A stretch of 64,000 bases of DNA from Theobroma cacao (taxonomy: Eukaryota; Streptophyta; Magnoliopsida; Malvales; Malvaceae): NCBI RefSeq assembly GCF_000208745.1, contig NC_030851.1, positions 10,997,616 through 11,061,615 on the forward strand. The letters run 5' to 3'. The first letter of the stretch is position 1; every line of letters starts with the position of its first letter. The position numbers and the translations under genes were made by a program. Under the pieces are notes generated by a model that saw nothing but the letters and a program-made list of their open reading frames with translations, was not told where the DNA came from and did not search any database. This document shows positions 36,058-48,272 of this stretch, in pieces.

Positions 36058-37203
36058 TGTCACAACCCAATTTTCTAGCCATGACCTGTGCATGGGCCCA
36101 ATGGGCATAGCCACTAAGCCCAAGCAAGCCTTTTATGTAATCCTGATCATCATTCCCAGCCATCATTTCTAAAACCACATATTGTAATTCTCAACTATAA
36201 ATATTTCAGTAACATTTTATAGCAACCCAATATTCACATTTGTATTATGTTAAAATAATGTCCCCCGTTTGCCAACCTATAATGGCATCAATAATCAAAT
36301 ATACATACTTGATTTTTAACATGAATTTTAGTGGTCTACATTACTTATACGTATACACAAGTATAAGACTCTTGACCGTTAGCAGAGTGACCTTGGGTGA
36401 AGGTACAGCTATTGAGTTGCCATAGTACCTATCAAGAAGGCGAGTATACGTGGACAACTCAATTTAGGTCCCAACTACATTCGAATCTGAAACATAAAGT
36501 TTAAAAGAGTGAATATAAAACTCAGTGAGTGAACATAAGAATGGAACAAGCAACTGATACGGAAAGATTTTGAAAACATGATGCACTTTTGTTAAAAACA
36601 ATGCAATTTAGTTTAATTTCTTGTAAAACCGTATAATTCAACCTTTGATTATTGAATCCCATGGTGTTGAAAGATCCATGATAAACCATGAAGTTGAAAA
36701 GGATGAAAGTTTCAGTGAATGTCCAAGCAAGACAAGCAAAACAATGGGTTTCTCACTGTAGTGAAAAGGCATTCTTGGTTTGCATATGTTTCAGTTTTTT
36801 AAATATATCTTCCACTATAGAAGTCCAATTGACATGATTTTTAGGTCATTAGAAAGCTAAGAGGCTGGGCTACAACTTTGATGTTTACCACTTTGCCTAC
36901 TTCTGATTGGATGTGGTCAAAATTATTGTCAAAATAAAAGCACTACACTACAATTTTGGAACCACCCGAGAGTTTCTCGCTGCAACAAAATTCAGAGCAT
37001 GGATTAAGACTGCTTACTTGAGAGTTTCTTGCTGCAGCGAAAATGAATCTCGCTGCAGCGAGAAACAGAGCAATTTAGTTGAAGGGGTTTTGTTACATCT
37101 AAAAGCCATTTTTCTTGCTGAAATGAAAAACAATTTGGGAGCAATTAACAATGCCAACACACAACACATTCACAAATATTTTCATAAACTTTCTATAACA
37201 TAT
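36058..37203 (-). repeat. Truncated 5' LTR of the LARD-like element
   Basis: Matches 29085-30290 with frequent single-base differences and small indels, then loses similarity at 'ctttctataacatat'. It includes a perfect 16-bp palindrome TCTCGCTGCAGCGAGA at 37048-37063. The divergence from the 3' LTR indicates an old insertion. The remaining ~2 kb of this LTR is missing. Confidence 0.75.
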
Positions 37204-39269
37204 GTGAATTGAAAGTAAAATATATTCATTAAGTTCAAGCTCTAATCTAGCTACATATGGCCTATAGGTATATCTCTATCCTATACGCAAATAAATTAAT
37301 ATGATCATATGTTATCTTAATTTTAGTCTACACTAAACTCCCTTTCTCAAGTTTGTTTAGATTCTTAAATCGATTTATTAGTGGCCAAGCAATTAAAAGC
37401 GTTAAGAACAAATTGGAATAAACAATTCAATTTTCATTGAAGATAAGTAAGAAAGAAATTAAAAATTTAGATTATATATGAGTTTAATTACAATCCTAGA
37501 AAAAGAAAATTAGCTACTCATGATTGCAAAGACAAATAATATTATAATAATTTTAACTATTGATAGTAACAAAAAACAAAAGCCAAGAAAGAAAACAAAA
37601 CAAATATTTACCGTTTTACTCTCCAAGTTTTAGCCTTAACTTTTAGCTTTTTGAGTCTCTCAAAAGTTATCTACCCTAATATTCTTAAAAATATCCTATT
37701 TATACTAATAAACTTAACTTATAGTTACCTAAGTTGACTTATGATTTAATTGAGCTTAAAAGTGTAATGAGAGGTCAAAAAAATTAATTATCAATTTTTA
37801 AAAATTTTCATTCTCAGCACAGTACATCTAGCTATTCTCTAACGTGATTTTTTTTTTGAGACCGAACTGGGTAAAGTGATTTTCATGAAAGTTGTAGCTC
37901 TATCTTTTAGCTTTCCAATGGTTCAAGAATCACATCATTTAGAATTCTGTAGCGTGAGTTATGACAAAAAAATAAACTATATATAAATAGACTTTCGAGT
38001 CTTTGAACATTTTACTTTTCAAAATTAAACCCAATTCTTTTAACTCCTACGAAAAATATAAAAACTAATAAAGAACAATCAAATTAAAAAAAATAATATA
38101 AAATTAAAATAACTCACTTAAAAATAAACTAAGTATAAAAACAACTAAAAATAAGTAAATTATAATTAAAAATTGAAGAGTTAGCTAATATTTAATTACA
38201 AAATTAGACTAAAATAATTCTATAAAATAGAATTATCACTCACAAATAGTTAGGTTGTTAATTTTGTCTAATAAAATTAAAAAAATTTAAATATAAATAA
38301 ATAAACTAACTTTGAATTGAGAATATTTTAATAATTTTATTACATAAAATTAACAACTTAACTCTATCTAAACATAAAGGTTATTTATAAGGTGCTAACT
38401 GGAAAAAATTTTATAAGATGCTAATTAGAAAAAATATCTAAGCAATATGATTTGAAAAAATTTAAAATTACAAAAAATATAAGTAACATTTATCTATATT
38501 TTATACTATAATTAAGAAAAAAAAGCAGAAAATAATAATAGTGAAACATATGGTATAGAAAGCGATGGAGCCCACCAAAAGATATGTATCTTGATTCACG
38601 TGGTTTTCAAAATTTTCAAATGAATTATAGAAAAGTGGGTCATGAGTCAACCAAAAAGGAGAGTTGGAGCGAGTCGTGGCGGACACAAGCTGAGGAGAGT
38701 GGCTCCAAAATTTTTCTCTCAAATTATCCTCCAGTTTCCTCATGTTTTTTTATCAAATTTTTATTACAAACTAATATTTTTTGCTTGGAGTTTTAATTTT
38801 TAAAATGTAAATTAATTGGTCAAATATTGTTTTAAAAAAATAAAAAAGTTAATAGTAATTAAAATATTTAAGGTAAAACTCAGATTTAGAGTTTAGGAGG
38901 CCGAACTCTAAAATTCAGGTCTCTCTATATTCTTTAGATTTAAGGTAAAAGATGCTTTAATTTATTTTGAAAATTGAATACGAGTAGTTGGCTAAAAGTG
39001 ACTGTACATATAGATAAAAGATTTATATTCTTTTTTCTGCAAAACATTTATACAGCAGGGAAACAATATTTAATGCTTTAAGTATAAACAATTAAGGTGA
39101 TTGGACAGAAATGGATAAAGAATATCTTAGAATTAATTTACTTTGTAATTTTAATTAGTAAATTTAGAATTTTTTGAAACCTAAATTAAAAGACTCGGTC
39201 TGCCCATTTACCTCTGTTGTTATTGAAATTGAATAGTTCAGATGTATTTTAAAATTAAGATTAAATTAA
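37204..39269. other. AT-rich repeat-derived DNA, no gene
   Basis: No coding frame supported. The phrase near 37882-37922 (gattttcatgaaagttgtagctctatctttt, agctttccaatgg) resembles text common in plant LTR elements. The 38040-38480 part is almost pure A/T. Confidence 0.4.
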
Positions 39270-39906
39270 AAAACTGTAAATGAGTTTGCTGATCACTTGG
39301 ACAGAACTGGGGTGGATAGGAGGGATGAACTAATACGGGAGGTAAATGATGATGATGATGAAGATGAAGAACTGTAGGGGTTGGAGTCCATTTAGTTGAT
39401 GGCTATTTGTGTGTGTTTGTACGGATTGTGGATGTTTTTGCTTTGTTTTATATGTGCAGGTTTTCTATTGGTGCAACGTGTAGCAACACTACAGGTGCAA
39501 TGCTGTTTTTGAATGCAACATCAGAAAGCATGAGCAGAATGGGTGGCTGAAATCTACAGGGAAGTTTCCAAATCTGTGATTATAGGTATTTTGATTAATG
39601 TTTGTGAATGAATAGTGCATGTTGTACGGAGGTCTTAAGTGTTGATGTTTTGTCTGGCTAGATCATCCATCTGATTGTTTGAATGATATTATGCTAACCT
39701 CTTGTGCTTGCTGAGGGGTTGTAAAAGATGTTTTCCTGGGGTGTGGGGTATGCTGGGTGGTTTAGTCTCTGCAGATTGTTTTGTTTTGTTTGTTTTTCTA
39801 CAGATCTGTTTCTTGGTGGATGCATGGAGGTTGAATGTCCTCCCTTCAGGATGCATCTTTTTGTAATGTTAATGAAATGAAATGATATCAGTTTTTTTTT
39901 TTTCAA
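39270..39906 (+). mobile_element. LINE 3' end (5'-truncated)
   Basis: A short frame (about 39288-39377) reads EFADHLDRTGVDRRDELIRE then an acidic run and TAG. This resembles the RNase H-type tail of plant LINE ORF2 (N.fAD.La..GvdR). It is followed by a GT-rich untranslated region ending TTTTTGTAATGTTAATGAAATG and a homopolymer run (39891-39902). A 5'-truncated LINE is the likely origin. A target duplication was not found. Confidence 0.5.
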
Positions 39907-40131
39907 GAAAAGAGATTAAATAAAAAATATTATTTATTAATAAAATAATCTAATCAAATGAAGCAGGCCGGGTCGTGAACTTGGGCTAAGGGTTTAGATA
40001 GCTAATCGATGATTACAAATCTATACCTCTATGTTAAAACAAATCTTTGAGAGCTTTCCAGAGGTTGACAAGTGACATTTTCCTATACCTCTTTATTATG
40101 TTAGGCACGTGATTATTTTGAGTTGGCGAGG

Positions 40132-40310
40132 CGGGCATTTAAGTGATGTTTTGAGCTGGGCTTTAAGGTCTTTGGTGCAGGCGACATGCCCCGAATCATT
40201 ATCCAGGTCGGCTATATGCCCAAATCATTATCTAGGTGGGCATTTAAGTAATGTTTTGAGCTGGGCTTTAAGGTCTTTGGTGCGGGCCACATGCTCGAAT
40301 CAGTTTAATA
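40132..40310. repeat. ~105-bp tandem duplication
   Basis: The block 'gggcatttaagtgatgttttgagctgggctttaaggtctttggtgc' at about 40133 recurs at about 40238 with few changes. It is less AT-rich than its surroundings. Confidence 0.75.
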
Positions 40311-40329
40311 GATAATAATTTGAAGAGGT

Positions 40330-43300
40330 TTTGAAGAGTTTGGTCTGCCTTAGGTGACCCGCATACGAGCATCATTTTTCACCTACTTTTAAGTTTTTTT
40401 TTGTATTCGCCTCATTCTTTCCTTCATTTCCCCTGTTCTTTTTGTCTTTCTCCAGTGATGCTTGAGTTTTAGGTTTATGGGGATTTGTACCCAACAGCTT
40501 TAAATTTGTATGGCCTATTGACGTGGCTTGCCTGAATTTGGTGCTGTGTTTTGCTCTTTTAATCTTGTCTTCTCGATGTCAATCATGGGTCTTTACTTGT
40601 CCTTACTAGGATTGTTTGGGAGGTTTTATAAGCTTAATGAGGTATTTTCAGTCTTTCATTTTCTTCTTCCTTCTGTTTGCCTTTTTTCTTTTACCATCTA
40701 TGCTTTTATGCGTGCTTGTGTTTACTACTTGAATTTCGCCTTTTAAAGTCTAACACTGTTTATCTCCTTTGAGTATTTTTCCTCTTTCACCATCTCTGCT
40801 TTTATATCTTCTTGTATTTTTTTACACCGCTTGTATGTTTTGTGTTTGTACAAACTTTAAACTCTTATTGATAGTTTTCATAATCCGATTTGAAAATTTA
40901 TTGCATGTTTAAGAATAGGACATAAGTTGATTCGGTTGAGCAAATATTTGACTAATTTGAATCTAGTAGTAGTAGTGCATCTTGATATTGACTACAAAGT
41001 GCAGAAATATCTCTTTCTTTTTACTAATTTATCAAGTCATTCTTGAAGATTCAAAATCTCATTTTTCATCTGGATATTTTAGTTTCTATGCCTTTAGTGT
41101 TTAGTCATCTGTAGCATCATTTGATGGTGAAGATTACATTAATTCACTACAACTGATATTTCTTTTGATGCTATTCTGTTTTAATTGAAGAAAACGAATC
41201 TTCAATTTAATGGAAAACTAGGGTTATAAGTTTGCATTTGTAACCTAACCTTTTACTGAATAAACTAGACTTTTTTTCTTTTTGAAATAGAATAAGGTAG
41301 AGTTTATGAAGGTAAAGTTTTTATATTCTAGAAGTAAGTGCTCTAATGATTCGTCATATAATCTATAATGTGGTTTACCATACATGAGAAAAACAAATCA
41401 GTCATATATTTTCTAAAAAAAATATTACTCAAGCTTTGGATAAATGTATCTAACTTCTACCTTTGCTTTTAATATTTTGCATAAATGTATGTAGCCTGAG
41501 ATTCAGTTTGCAGTTATTGATTGTGCCTTATTTGTGTTTAGTGCTTTGCTCTATTGTTCAATGGTATTTGTTTTGTTTGTGCAACATAGTACGCATTTTT
41601 TTGGCTTATGTTTTCTACTTGATGGTGGTTAAAAGATGTCTTTTATAAAATAAAAAATGTTTCATCTGTTTCTTGAGTTGCAGTTGAAGTATGTCATTGG
41701 TTGTAAATGTTGGTTCAATCAACATTATCATGCTTTCGGAATGAAATTTTTTTTTACCTGAATTCGCTATTTTATGGTGTTCACATTGTAGACCTATTGA
41801 TTCGTATTGATTAATTTAAGTTTTTGCAATTAATTTGTTCTCTATTTTTTTGTTTAGTAGGAGACTTAGATAAAGATATCAATTATTCAGGAAAGGTTAA
41901 GTTTTCCATCAAGTTTTGTTTATGATTATTTATTCTCACTTATGTATGTTTTGTGCTAATTATCTGTTGTGTTCATAAAACATTATTATGCTTACCAAAA
42001 TAAGTTGATTGGGCTGACCACATATTTGTTGAACTTGAATCTAATAGCAGTTGTTCATCTTGATATTGACTACCAAATACAAAACTATGTGTCCATTTTT
42101 ATTGATTTATCAAGTCATCCTTGAACATTCAATATCTCATATTTCATCTTGATATTTTTGTTTCTATGCCTTTAGTGTTTAGTGATCTGTAGCATCACTT
42201 GATGGTAAAGATTCCATTAATAGACCACAACTCATATTTCTTTTGATGCTATCATATTTTAATTGTAGAAAGGGGATCTTGAACTTAAGGGAATACTAGA
42301 GTTATAAGTTTGAATAAATGTATCTAGCATTATATTCAGTTTGCAGTTATTGATGGTGCTTTATTCGTGTTTAGTGCTTTGCTTTATTGGTCAATCAAAT
42401 TTGTTTTGTTTGTAGTACATAATATGCACCTTTTTTTGCTAATGTTTTCTACTTGATGGTAGTAAAAAGATGTCTTTTTGTAAAATAAAAAATGCTTCAT
42501 CTGTTTCTTCAATTGGAGTTGAAATATGTCATTGGTTGTAAATCTTGATTTTGTCAACATTATTATGCTTTTAGAATGGAATTTTTTTTGCCTGAATTTT
42601 TTGGTTTATGGTGTTTACACTTTAAACCTATTGATTAATGTTGATTAATTTAAGTTTTTATAGTTTATTTTTTTTCTTTTTTTTGCTTTGCAGGAGACTT
42701 GGATAAAAAAATTTGATTATTGAGGTGAGGTTAAGTTTTCCATCAGGTTTTGATTGAGGGTATTTATTGTTACTTATATGAGTTTCATGCTAATTATGTG
42801 TTGTGTTTATAGAATATTATTATGCTTACCAAAATAAAGTTTAGTTTAGCATCATTTTCTATTTAGGCTTACTCATTGTGCCTTATATGTGTTTTATGTT
42901 TATTTAATTGTTTAATTTTTTCCTTTATTTGTAGAATAAGTCTGTATAATATGATACACATGTTTTTTGAATTACGTTTTCTACTTGACGGTGTTCAAAA
43001 GATATTCTTTTTTTTTTCAAAAATTATGAGTCTTTCGTCTGATTGTTGAGTTGAGCTGAAACATGACATTGGCTTTAAATTTTGGTTTTTTAAACTCTGT
43101 AGTGGTTTTGGTGTGGTTTTTTTTTTTGGGTACAATTCACTATTTAATGGTGTTCAAAGTTAAGATAACTTGATTAATATTAATTAATTTAAATGCAATA
43201 ACCTTAAGTTTTCTATCAGACTTTGTTTATGCTTAATAATTGTGCTTTATACGTCTTTCATGCTTTGTCTTATTGTTGAATAATGCTTTGCGTGTTTGTA

Positions 43301-45098
43301 TATTTACTTTATTTTCTAGATTTAAGTTGATTTTCTTCAACTACTATATTCGTTATAGTTTTTCCATTTACTCTATTTTCATTGTTCATATGTTTTTGTA
43401 ACTAATTTTTTTTATCATTTTTTTGTTTAATTGAAAAAAGGTTAAGTTCAACATTACATTATGTTTTGTGTTAGCCATTATGTCTTATATATATTTTATG
43501 GTTTATCTTATTGTTGAATTTGTAAGTCAAATCTTGCTATACTAATGTTGGCCTAATTTAGTCTTCTTTTAAAATGTTGCAATTTGTGAACTGTTTAGTT
43601 AGGATACCAGCATATATTGTAAAGTGTTCCTAGTTACTTTTCTTTTGAATTGTTGCATTTTATTTTCTCTTATGTTTTTTTTCGTTTATTAATTTACTTT
43701 TTTTAAATCAACACTTATAGATATTGCTTTTTTTAAAACTGTTTTTCGTGTTGTGCGATCATTAGCTGATATTTATAGTCAAATTTTAGTCAGCAATTCA
43801 TCGTTTCCATCCCTTTTAGCATTACTCTATTATGTTCATTGTTGTGCTTTTGTTCGGAGTGCTGTGTCTATCATGGCCATCAGGTACTATACTGTCATTT
43901 GTCCATTGTTTCTATATTAAAGTTCCTTAAACAAATATTGATTCTATTGTCTCTAGTTCTTCGGTTTATCATTGTGCATGATTTAAATTTACTGTGAAAT
44001 ATCTTTTATCATTTACCCATAACAAGATTCTGTTTAGCAAGATAAAAAATAACTGTGTAGTTAACATGGATATTCAGTTAATCTTAGGAATTCATGCATT
44101 TCATCCTTGGGTTAAATTTTTTGTCTGGTAGTATGCCAAAAAAAACCTTATTCTGTTATAAATTTAAAATTGTTCTCTGTGTTATTTGATTATTTCCTCA
44201 TATATATGATCGAAATTTGGCTTAACAATGTATGATTTGCATGTATAGAAAAATTTTTTTTAAAATTGTTCACCATGTTTTGTTGGCTTAATTGTTTAGG
44301 AATATAGAAAAAAACTGTTTACTTGACATCGATGTTGGATTAATCTTTGGAATTCATGTATCTAATGGTTGACTCAAATTTGCCCCCTAATGGTTTGCTA
44401 AGAAAAAAAAAATGTTCTTATAAATTTAATTTTTTTTGTTTTATATGATTGTTAACTGATGTTTATCATCCAAATTTTTATTCCATTTGAAGTTACTCTG
44501 TCAAATTGTGTAGTATGATTCTATTTTGAGTAATGTGTTGATTATTGACTGCTAAGCAGCATATGGTATTCTGTTATTTGTCCAAAGTTTCTATATTATT
44601 TTATCTATTCTGTTTTGTATGTATTTTGTTCACATCATGTGTAGCTTCTTTTTTTTCCATTCTATCATTTTGACTAATTTGCAATCTAATTTATTACATT
44701 GTAAATATTATTTGACTTATTTTCTTACTTTTTATAATTTATTTTCACAATTTGCTTAGATTTAAATGCTCCTATCTCGATATTAATGTCATTTAATGTT
44801 TGCTTATTATTTTTCAGATTGTTCGTTAATTTAAAATTTACCATTAATAGAGGCTAGCAGCACAAACTATAAAAGTGTCCTCGTTTACTTTGCTTTTAAT
44901 TTACAACTTATTAATTTGCTATCTTCCCTGTTTGTTTGTTGATTTGTTTATTTAAAGTTAGCATCATTTTCTGCAGCTTGGTATAATTATCAAAACCAAT
45001 ATATGTTTATTAAAGTTGCATGTGTGCTTAACCTCTTATCTGTAACTCTTGCCTGTACTGTTTATCTTATTTTTCTTCCTTAAATTTTAGGCAAGCTG
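40330..45098 (+). repeat. T-rich zone of degenerate duplicated modules
   Basis: The plus strand is strongly T over A, as in plant introns. A module from 40922 to 41999 recurs at 42000-42834. Shared blocks include 'catcttgatattgacta', 'tttctatgcctttagtgttta', 'gatgctat', 'tttgcagttattgat', 'gtcattggttgtaaat' and 'ggttaagttttccatca'. The second half recurs, more degenerate, at about 42840-43320 and in part near 43440. Another pair ('tctatcatggcc...tatactgtcatttgtcca' and 'gctaagcagcatatggtattctgttatttgtcca') lies near 43866 and 44550. No continuous coding frame. It could be intron-like sequence of a decayed transposon gene. Confidence 0.55.
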
Positions 45099-45104
45099 AT
45101 AGTC

Positions 45105-45605
45105 ATGAATAAACTAAGTCAAGCAAGGCAAAATAGAAGCAATATGTTGAAGATATTGAGAGCTAAAAAAAATTCTAAGGTTCGGAAGAATGCTAACCCC
45201 TGTGCACTTATATTTGATAGTAACACTCCACTTCTTGTGTGAGGTAATCGTTGTTTACCTCAATCAAATGACACAAATATTATCACAAGTAAAAGCCCTG
45301 GATTATTTTCTTATACCCAACAATCTAATGACACATTCAATGTTATTGATGTGCCTAGTGCTGGGCATGTGACAATTTATTCGATTATAAATGCTCAAGG
45401 TGAATTGGAAACAATTTTGGTTGAACCAATGACTGTTGATTGCGATCTCAATTCAAAGAATGTTGTTTCCAATAGAATACAAATAAATTTTACAACTTTC
45501 TCTGCAGCCGTTTCCAATAATTATTTTGCAGGGAATGCTGGATTGATGACCGGCAATTCAACTCAACATCATCACTTTAATGATTTTGCATTTTTTTCAA
45601 GCTGA
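45105..45605 (+). pseudogene. ORF remnant of unknown origin, possibly transposon N-terminus
   Basis: After an acceptor-like TTTTAG, a frame opens MNKLSQARQNRSNMLKILRA and continues with basic residues (KKNSKVRKNA). It meets one TGA (after TPLLV) and then runs clean to 45605, giving about 166 codons with a single stop. Ser/Asn/Thr content is high. I do not recognise a domain. The basic start followed by a low-complexity polar region resembles N-termini of some plant Helitron-type proteins, but no helicase follows, so this is only a guess. Confidence 0.35.
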
Positions 45606-46468
45606 ATTGATAAATCCTCGCAATAGTAATATTATTGCTCAACTTTTCCTCTAAATAATTATAAATCATATGCTAATATTCGTTTACTTAAATTTAACTT
45701 TAAATTCAACAAAAAAAATTTAAACATAACTTATTCTCAATTAATGTAATATTTGCACAAATTCATGTAAGTCACATGGAAGATCTTGCTTATCAACCTC
45801 GTCACTTTGTGCACCAAATTGACTTGCCAGTAGATAGAAACAACACAACTCAATTACATATGTTATATAATGTAAAAAAAATTAATGTATCAAATCACTC
45901 TAATATATTTTCTAAAGACCATAATTAATAATTGTTTATTGTTTCTTGATGATTCATCTAATAGGAGACTGCTCTAGCCTTTTTTGCATCAGTGGACCTA
46001 ATTATATATGTCTTTTTTGTTTGGCTGACACCACTCAATACATGCTAAATATTCTAAGTTAAAGAAAGATAAAAAAATGCAAGGTACCTCTGTTGTAACA
46101 GCCAAATGACCCCTACGTTCTTTTTTTCTCCTAAAAGTTTCATTTGAGATGAGCAAAAGGAGGATTCAAAAACCACAAGAAAACAAATTATTAAATGAAG
46201 AAAAACAAAAGAGAGATAAACAAAAATAGAAATCAAGAAAAAAATTGAAATTTCAAGAAGAAAGTAAAAGCAAAAGGACTAAACACATATTTCTTGTCCT
46301 GCCTTTTTTTTTTCTTCCTTTTTCCAGTCAGCAAGGAACCACGCTCCCCCGTTTTTCCCTGTCCTCATCTCTTCGTCTTTTTCCCTTTGTCCCGCCTTTT
46401 GCCTTTACTCTCTTTCTCTTTCTCCATCTCTTCCCATCAGAAAAAAATGATGGTTTAACCAATAGGGA
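45606..46468. other. Intergenic DNA, nothing recognised
   Basis: AT-rich. The T/C-rich part 46290-46440 resembles a 5' leader but has no credible coding region after it. Confidence 0.4.
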
Positions 46469-46789
46469 TGGTAACACCCCTAGCTTGGACTGAGGTTATG
46501 CATGACTTGTGTTGAGCCATTTGATGACTTGCTATAAGACTTAAATATATGTACATAATATATGAATGAATGACTAAGTGTTTGAAGACTTTGAATGATG
46601 AAATTTCATACTTTCAATGTGGTTAAGACATTAAGCTATGTGTTGATAAGTTTTGGCCTTGAATATTGGTTAATATGGTACATACTAGATGCATTAAGGT
46701 GAATGTTGAAGCAGGAAATGATTTTGGAAGTTTAAATTTTGAGTTAAGCAGTTAGAAGTGTAAACAATTGTCATTCTGGAGAAAATGTA

Positions 46790-47040
46790 TAGATAGATTT
46801 GTAAATTTATCTATACATTCTTGGCAGAAAGCATTGGGGAAGCATTTTGTTGAAATTCTATTGATACATCTATCAAATATAACGACAGATTTGTGAAGGG
46901 AGACATTTTGTGAAAAATATATCGATAAATTTTCCCAATTTACAGATAGAATTAAGGTAGAGAGCATTTTATTAAATTTCTATCAATACATTGACACATG
47001 TATCGATAGATTTGAGGGAAATTTGCAAGAATGTATCAAT
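46790..47040. repeat. Cluster of TATC(A/G)ATA-type palindromic words
   Basis: Words such as ATGTATAGATAGATTT, TTTATCTATACATTC, TATCGATAAAT, TATCAATACAT, TGTATCGATAGATTTG and TGTATCAATAGAT alternate in both orientations over 250 bases, inside the LTR. Confidence 0.6.
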
Positions 47041-47425
47041 AGATCTTTAAGGGGGCGTTTGGTATGTTGCATGTGGGACACTTTCCCTGCAATTTAATTG
47101 GACGTAAAGACATCCCAGCGTTTGTTACAAGAAAAACTCAAGGGAATGTCTTCCCATTGCAATGTGTTTACAATGACCAAAGGGAATGTGATTCCCATTG
47201 CTCATGGATGCAATCTAACTTTCCCTTTGCAAAGGGAAAGTTATAACTTTTTTTCCCCCCAAATTATCCTAGCCCTAGCCCGACCTTCCTCTTTTTCTTC
47301 TTCATCTTTTGTTTTTTCTTTTTGAAGAGCTAAAAGCATCAGGAGAAATTCAATCTCCTTCAGCCAAGAAAACAGCCCTACAAAACACTAAAAAGACATC
47401 TGCAAGGATTAGAAATTCACTCATA

Positions 47426-48272
47426 GCATGTTTGGTTGGGGGAATGGCTAAGCCATTCCCTTTTTATTCTCAAGGAATTTTGGTTTTTTTGTTTGGTTGA
47501 AAAATGATCCAAAGAATAGCCATTCCTATGGAATGACTATTCTTCAAAATCCTTCAAAACCAAGGAATAGCTAATACCACCNNNNNNNNNNNNNNNNNNN
47601 NNNNNNNNNNNNNNNNNNNNNNNNNNNNNNNNNNNNNNNNNNNNNNNNNNNNNNNNNNNNNNNNNNNNNNNNNNNNNNNNNNNNNNNNNNNNNNNNNNNN
47701 NNNNNNNNNNNNNNNNNNNNNNNNNNNNNNNNNNNNNNNNNNNNNNNNNNNNNNNNNNNNNNNNNNNNNNNNNNNNNNNNNNNNNNNNNNNNNNNNNNNN
47801 NNNNNNNNNNNNNNNNNNNNNNNNNNNNNNNNNNNNNNNNNNNNNNNNNNNNNNNNNNNNNNNNNNNNNNNNNNNNNNNNNNNNNNNNNNNNNNNNNNNN
47901 NNNNNNNNNNNNNNNNNNNNNNNNNNNNNNNNNNNNNNNNNNNNNNNNNNNNNNNNNNNNNNNNNNNNNNNNNNNNNNNNNNNNNNNNNNNNNNNNNNNN
48001 NNNNNNNNNNNNNNNNNNNNNNNNNNNNNNNNNNNNNNNNNNNNNNNNNNNNNNNNNGGTGTTTTTGTCTTTTTATTTTCTATTCCTTTCTTATTCCAAA
48101 ATTATTGTTACCAACCAAACACTACAATAAGTCATAATAATTATTCCTGTTCTATTCCCTTTGTCATACCAAACTAAGTAATAACTATTCTATTCTATTC
48201 CCACCTCATTCTATTCCCACATAATAACTATTCTATTCCATTCCTGTCTATTCCGCCAACCAAACGTACCAT
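47426..48272. mobile_element. Second-level nested MITE, interrupted by N gap
   Basis: The left end GCATGTTTGG is followed by the near-perfect palindrome GGAATGGCTAAGCCATTCC (47441-47459). The right side is full of 'ctattctattccca' repeats and ends near 'ccaaccaaacgtacc'. The same GCATGTTTGG plus GGAATGGCTAAGCC signature closes the AT-rich block at 57701-57722. Confidence 0.45.
47582..48057. other. Assembly gap (476 N)
   Basis: A run of N inside the nested repeat; the content is unknown. Confidence 1.

Larger units (their letters stand above)
29085..37203 (-). mobile_element. Non-coding long-LTR retrotransposon (LARD-like), minus strand
   Basis: An element in minus orientation. Its 3' LTR is 29085-32236 (TGTAATACCCC ... 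GGGCTGTGACA on the minus strand). It is preceded by the polypurine tract AAGTGGGGGAAAC (32237-32249). The 3.8-kb internal region runs from 32237 to 36057. Directly inside the other LTR is a primer-site-like TAGTATCAGAGC (about 36042-36053), close to the initiator-tRNA type TGGTATCAGAGC. The 5' LTR starts at 36058 and matches 29085-30290 for about 1.15 kb before being cut at about 37203. I see no gag, protease, RT or integrase frame. Long LTRs plus a non-coding interior of about 3.5 kb define LARDs, which rely on a partner element for proteins. Confidence 0.75.

Noticed and set aside
46245..46493. 82-codon frame rich in Phe, Ser and Leu
   Set aside because: It comes from a C/T-rich tract (TTTTCTTCC-type) and has no credible protein signature.
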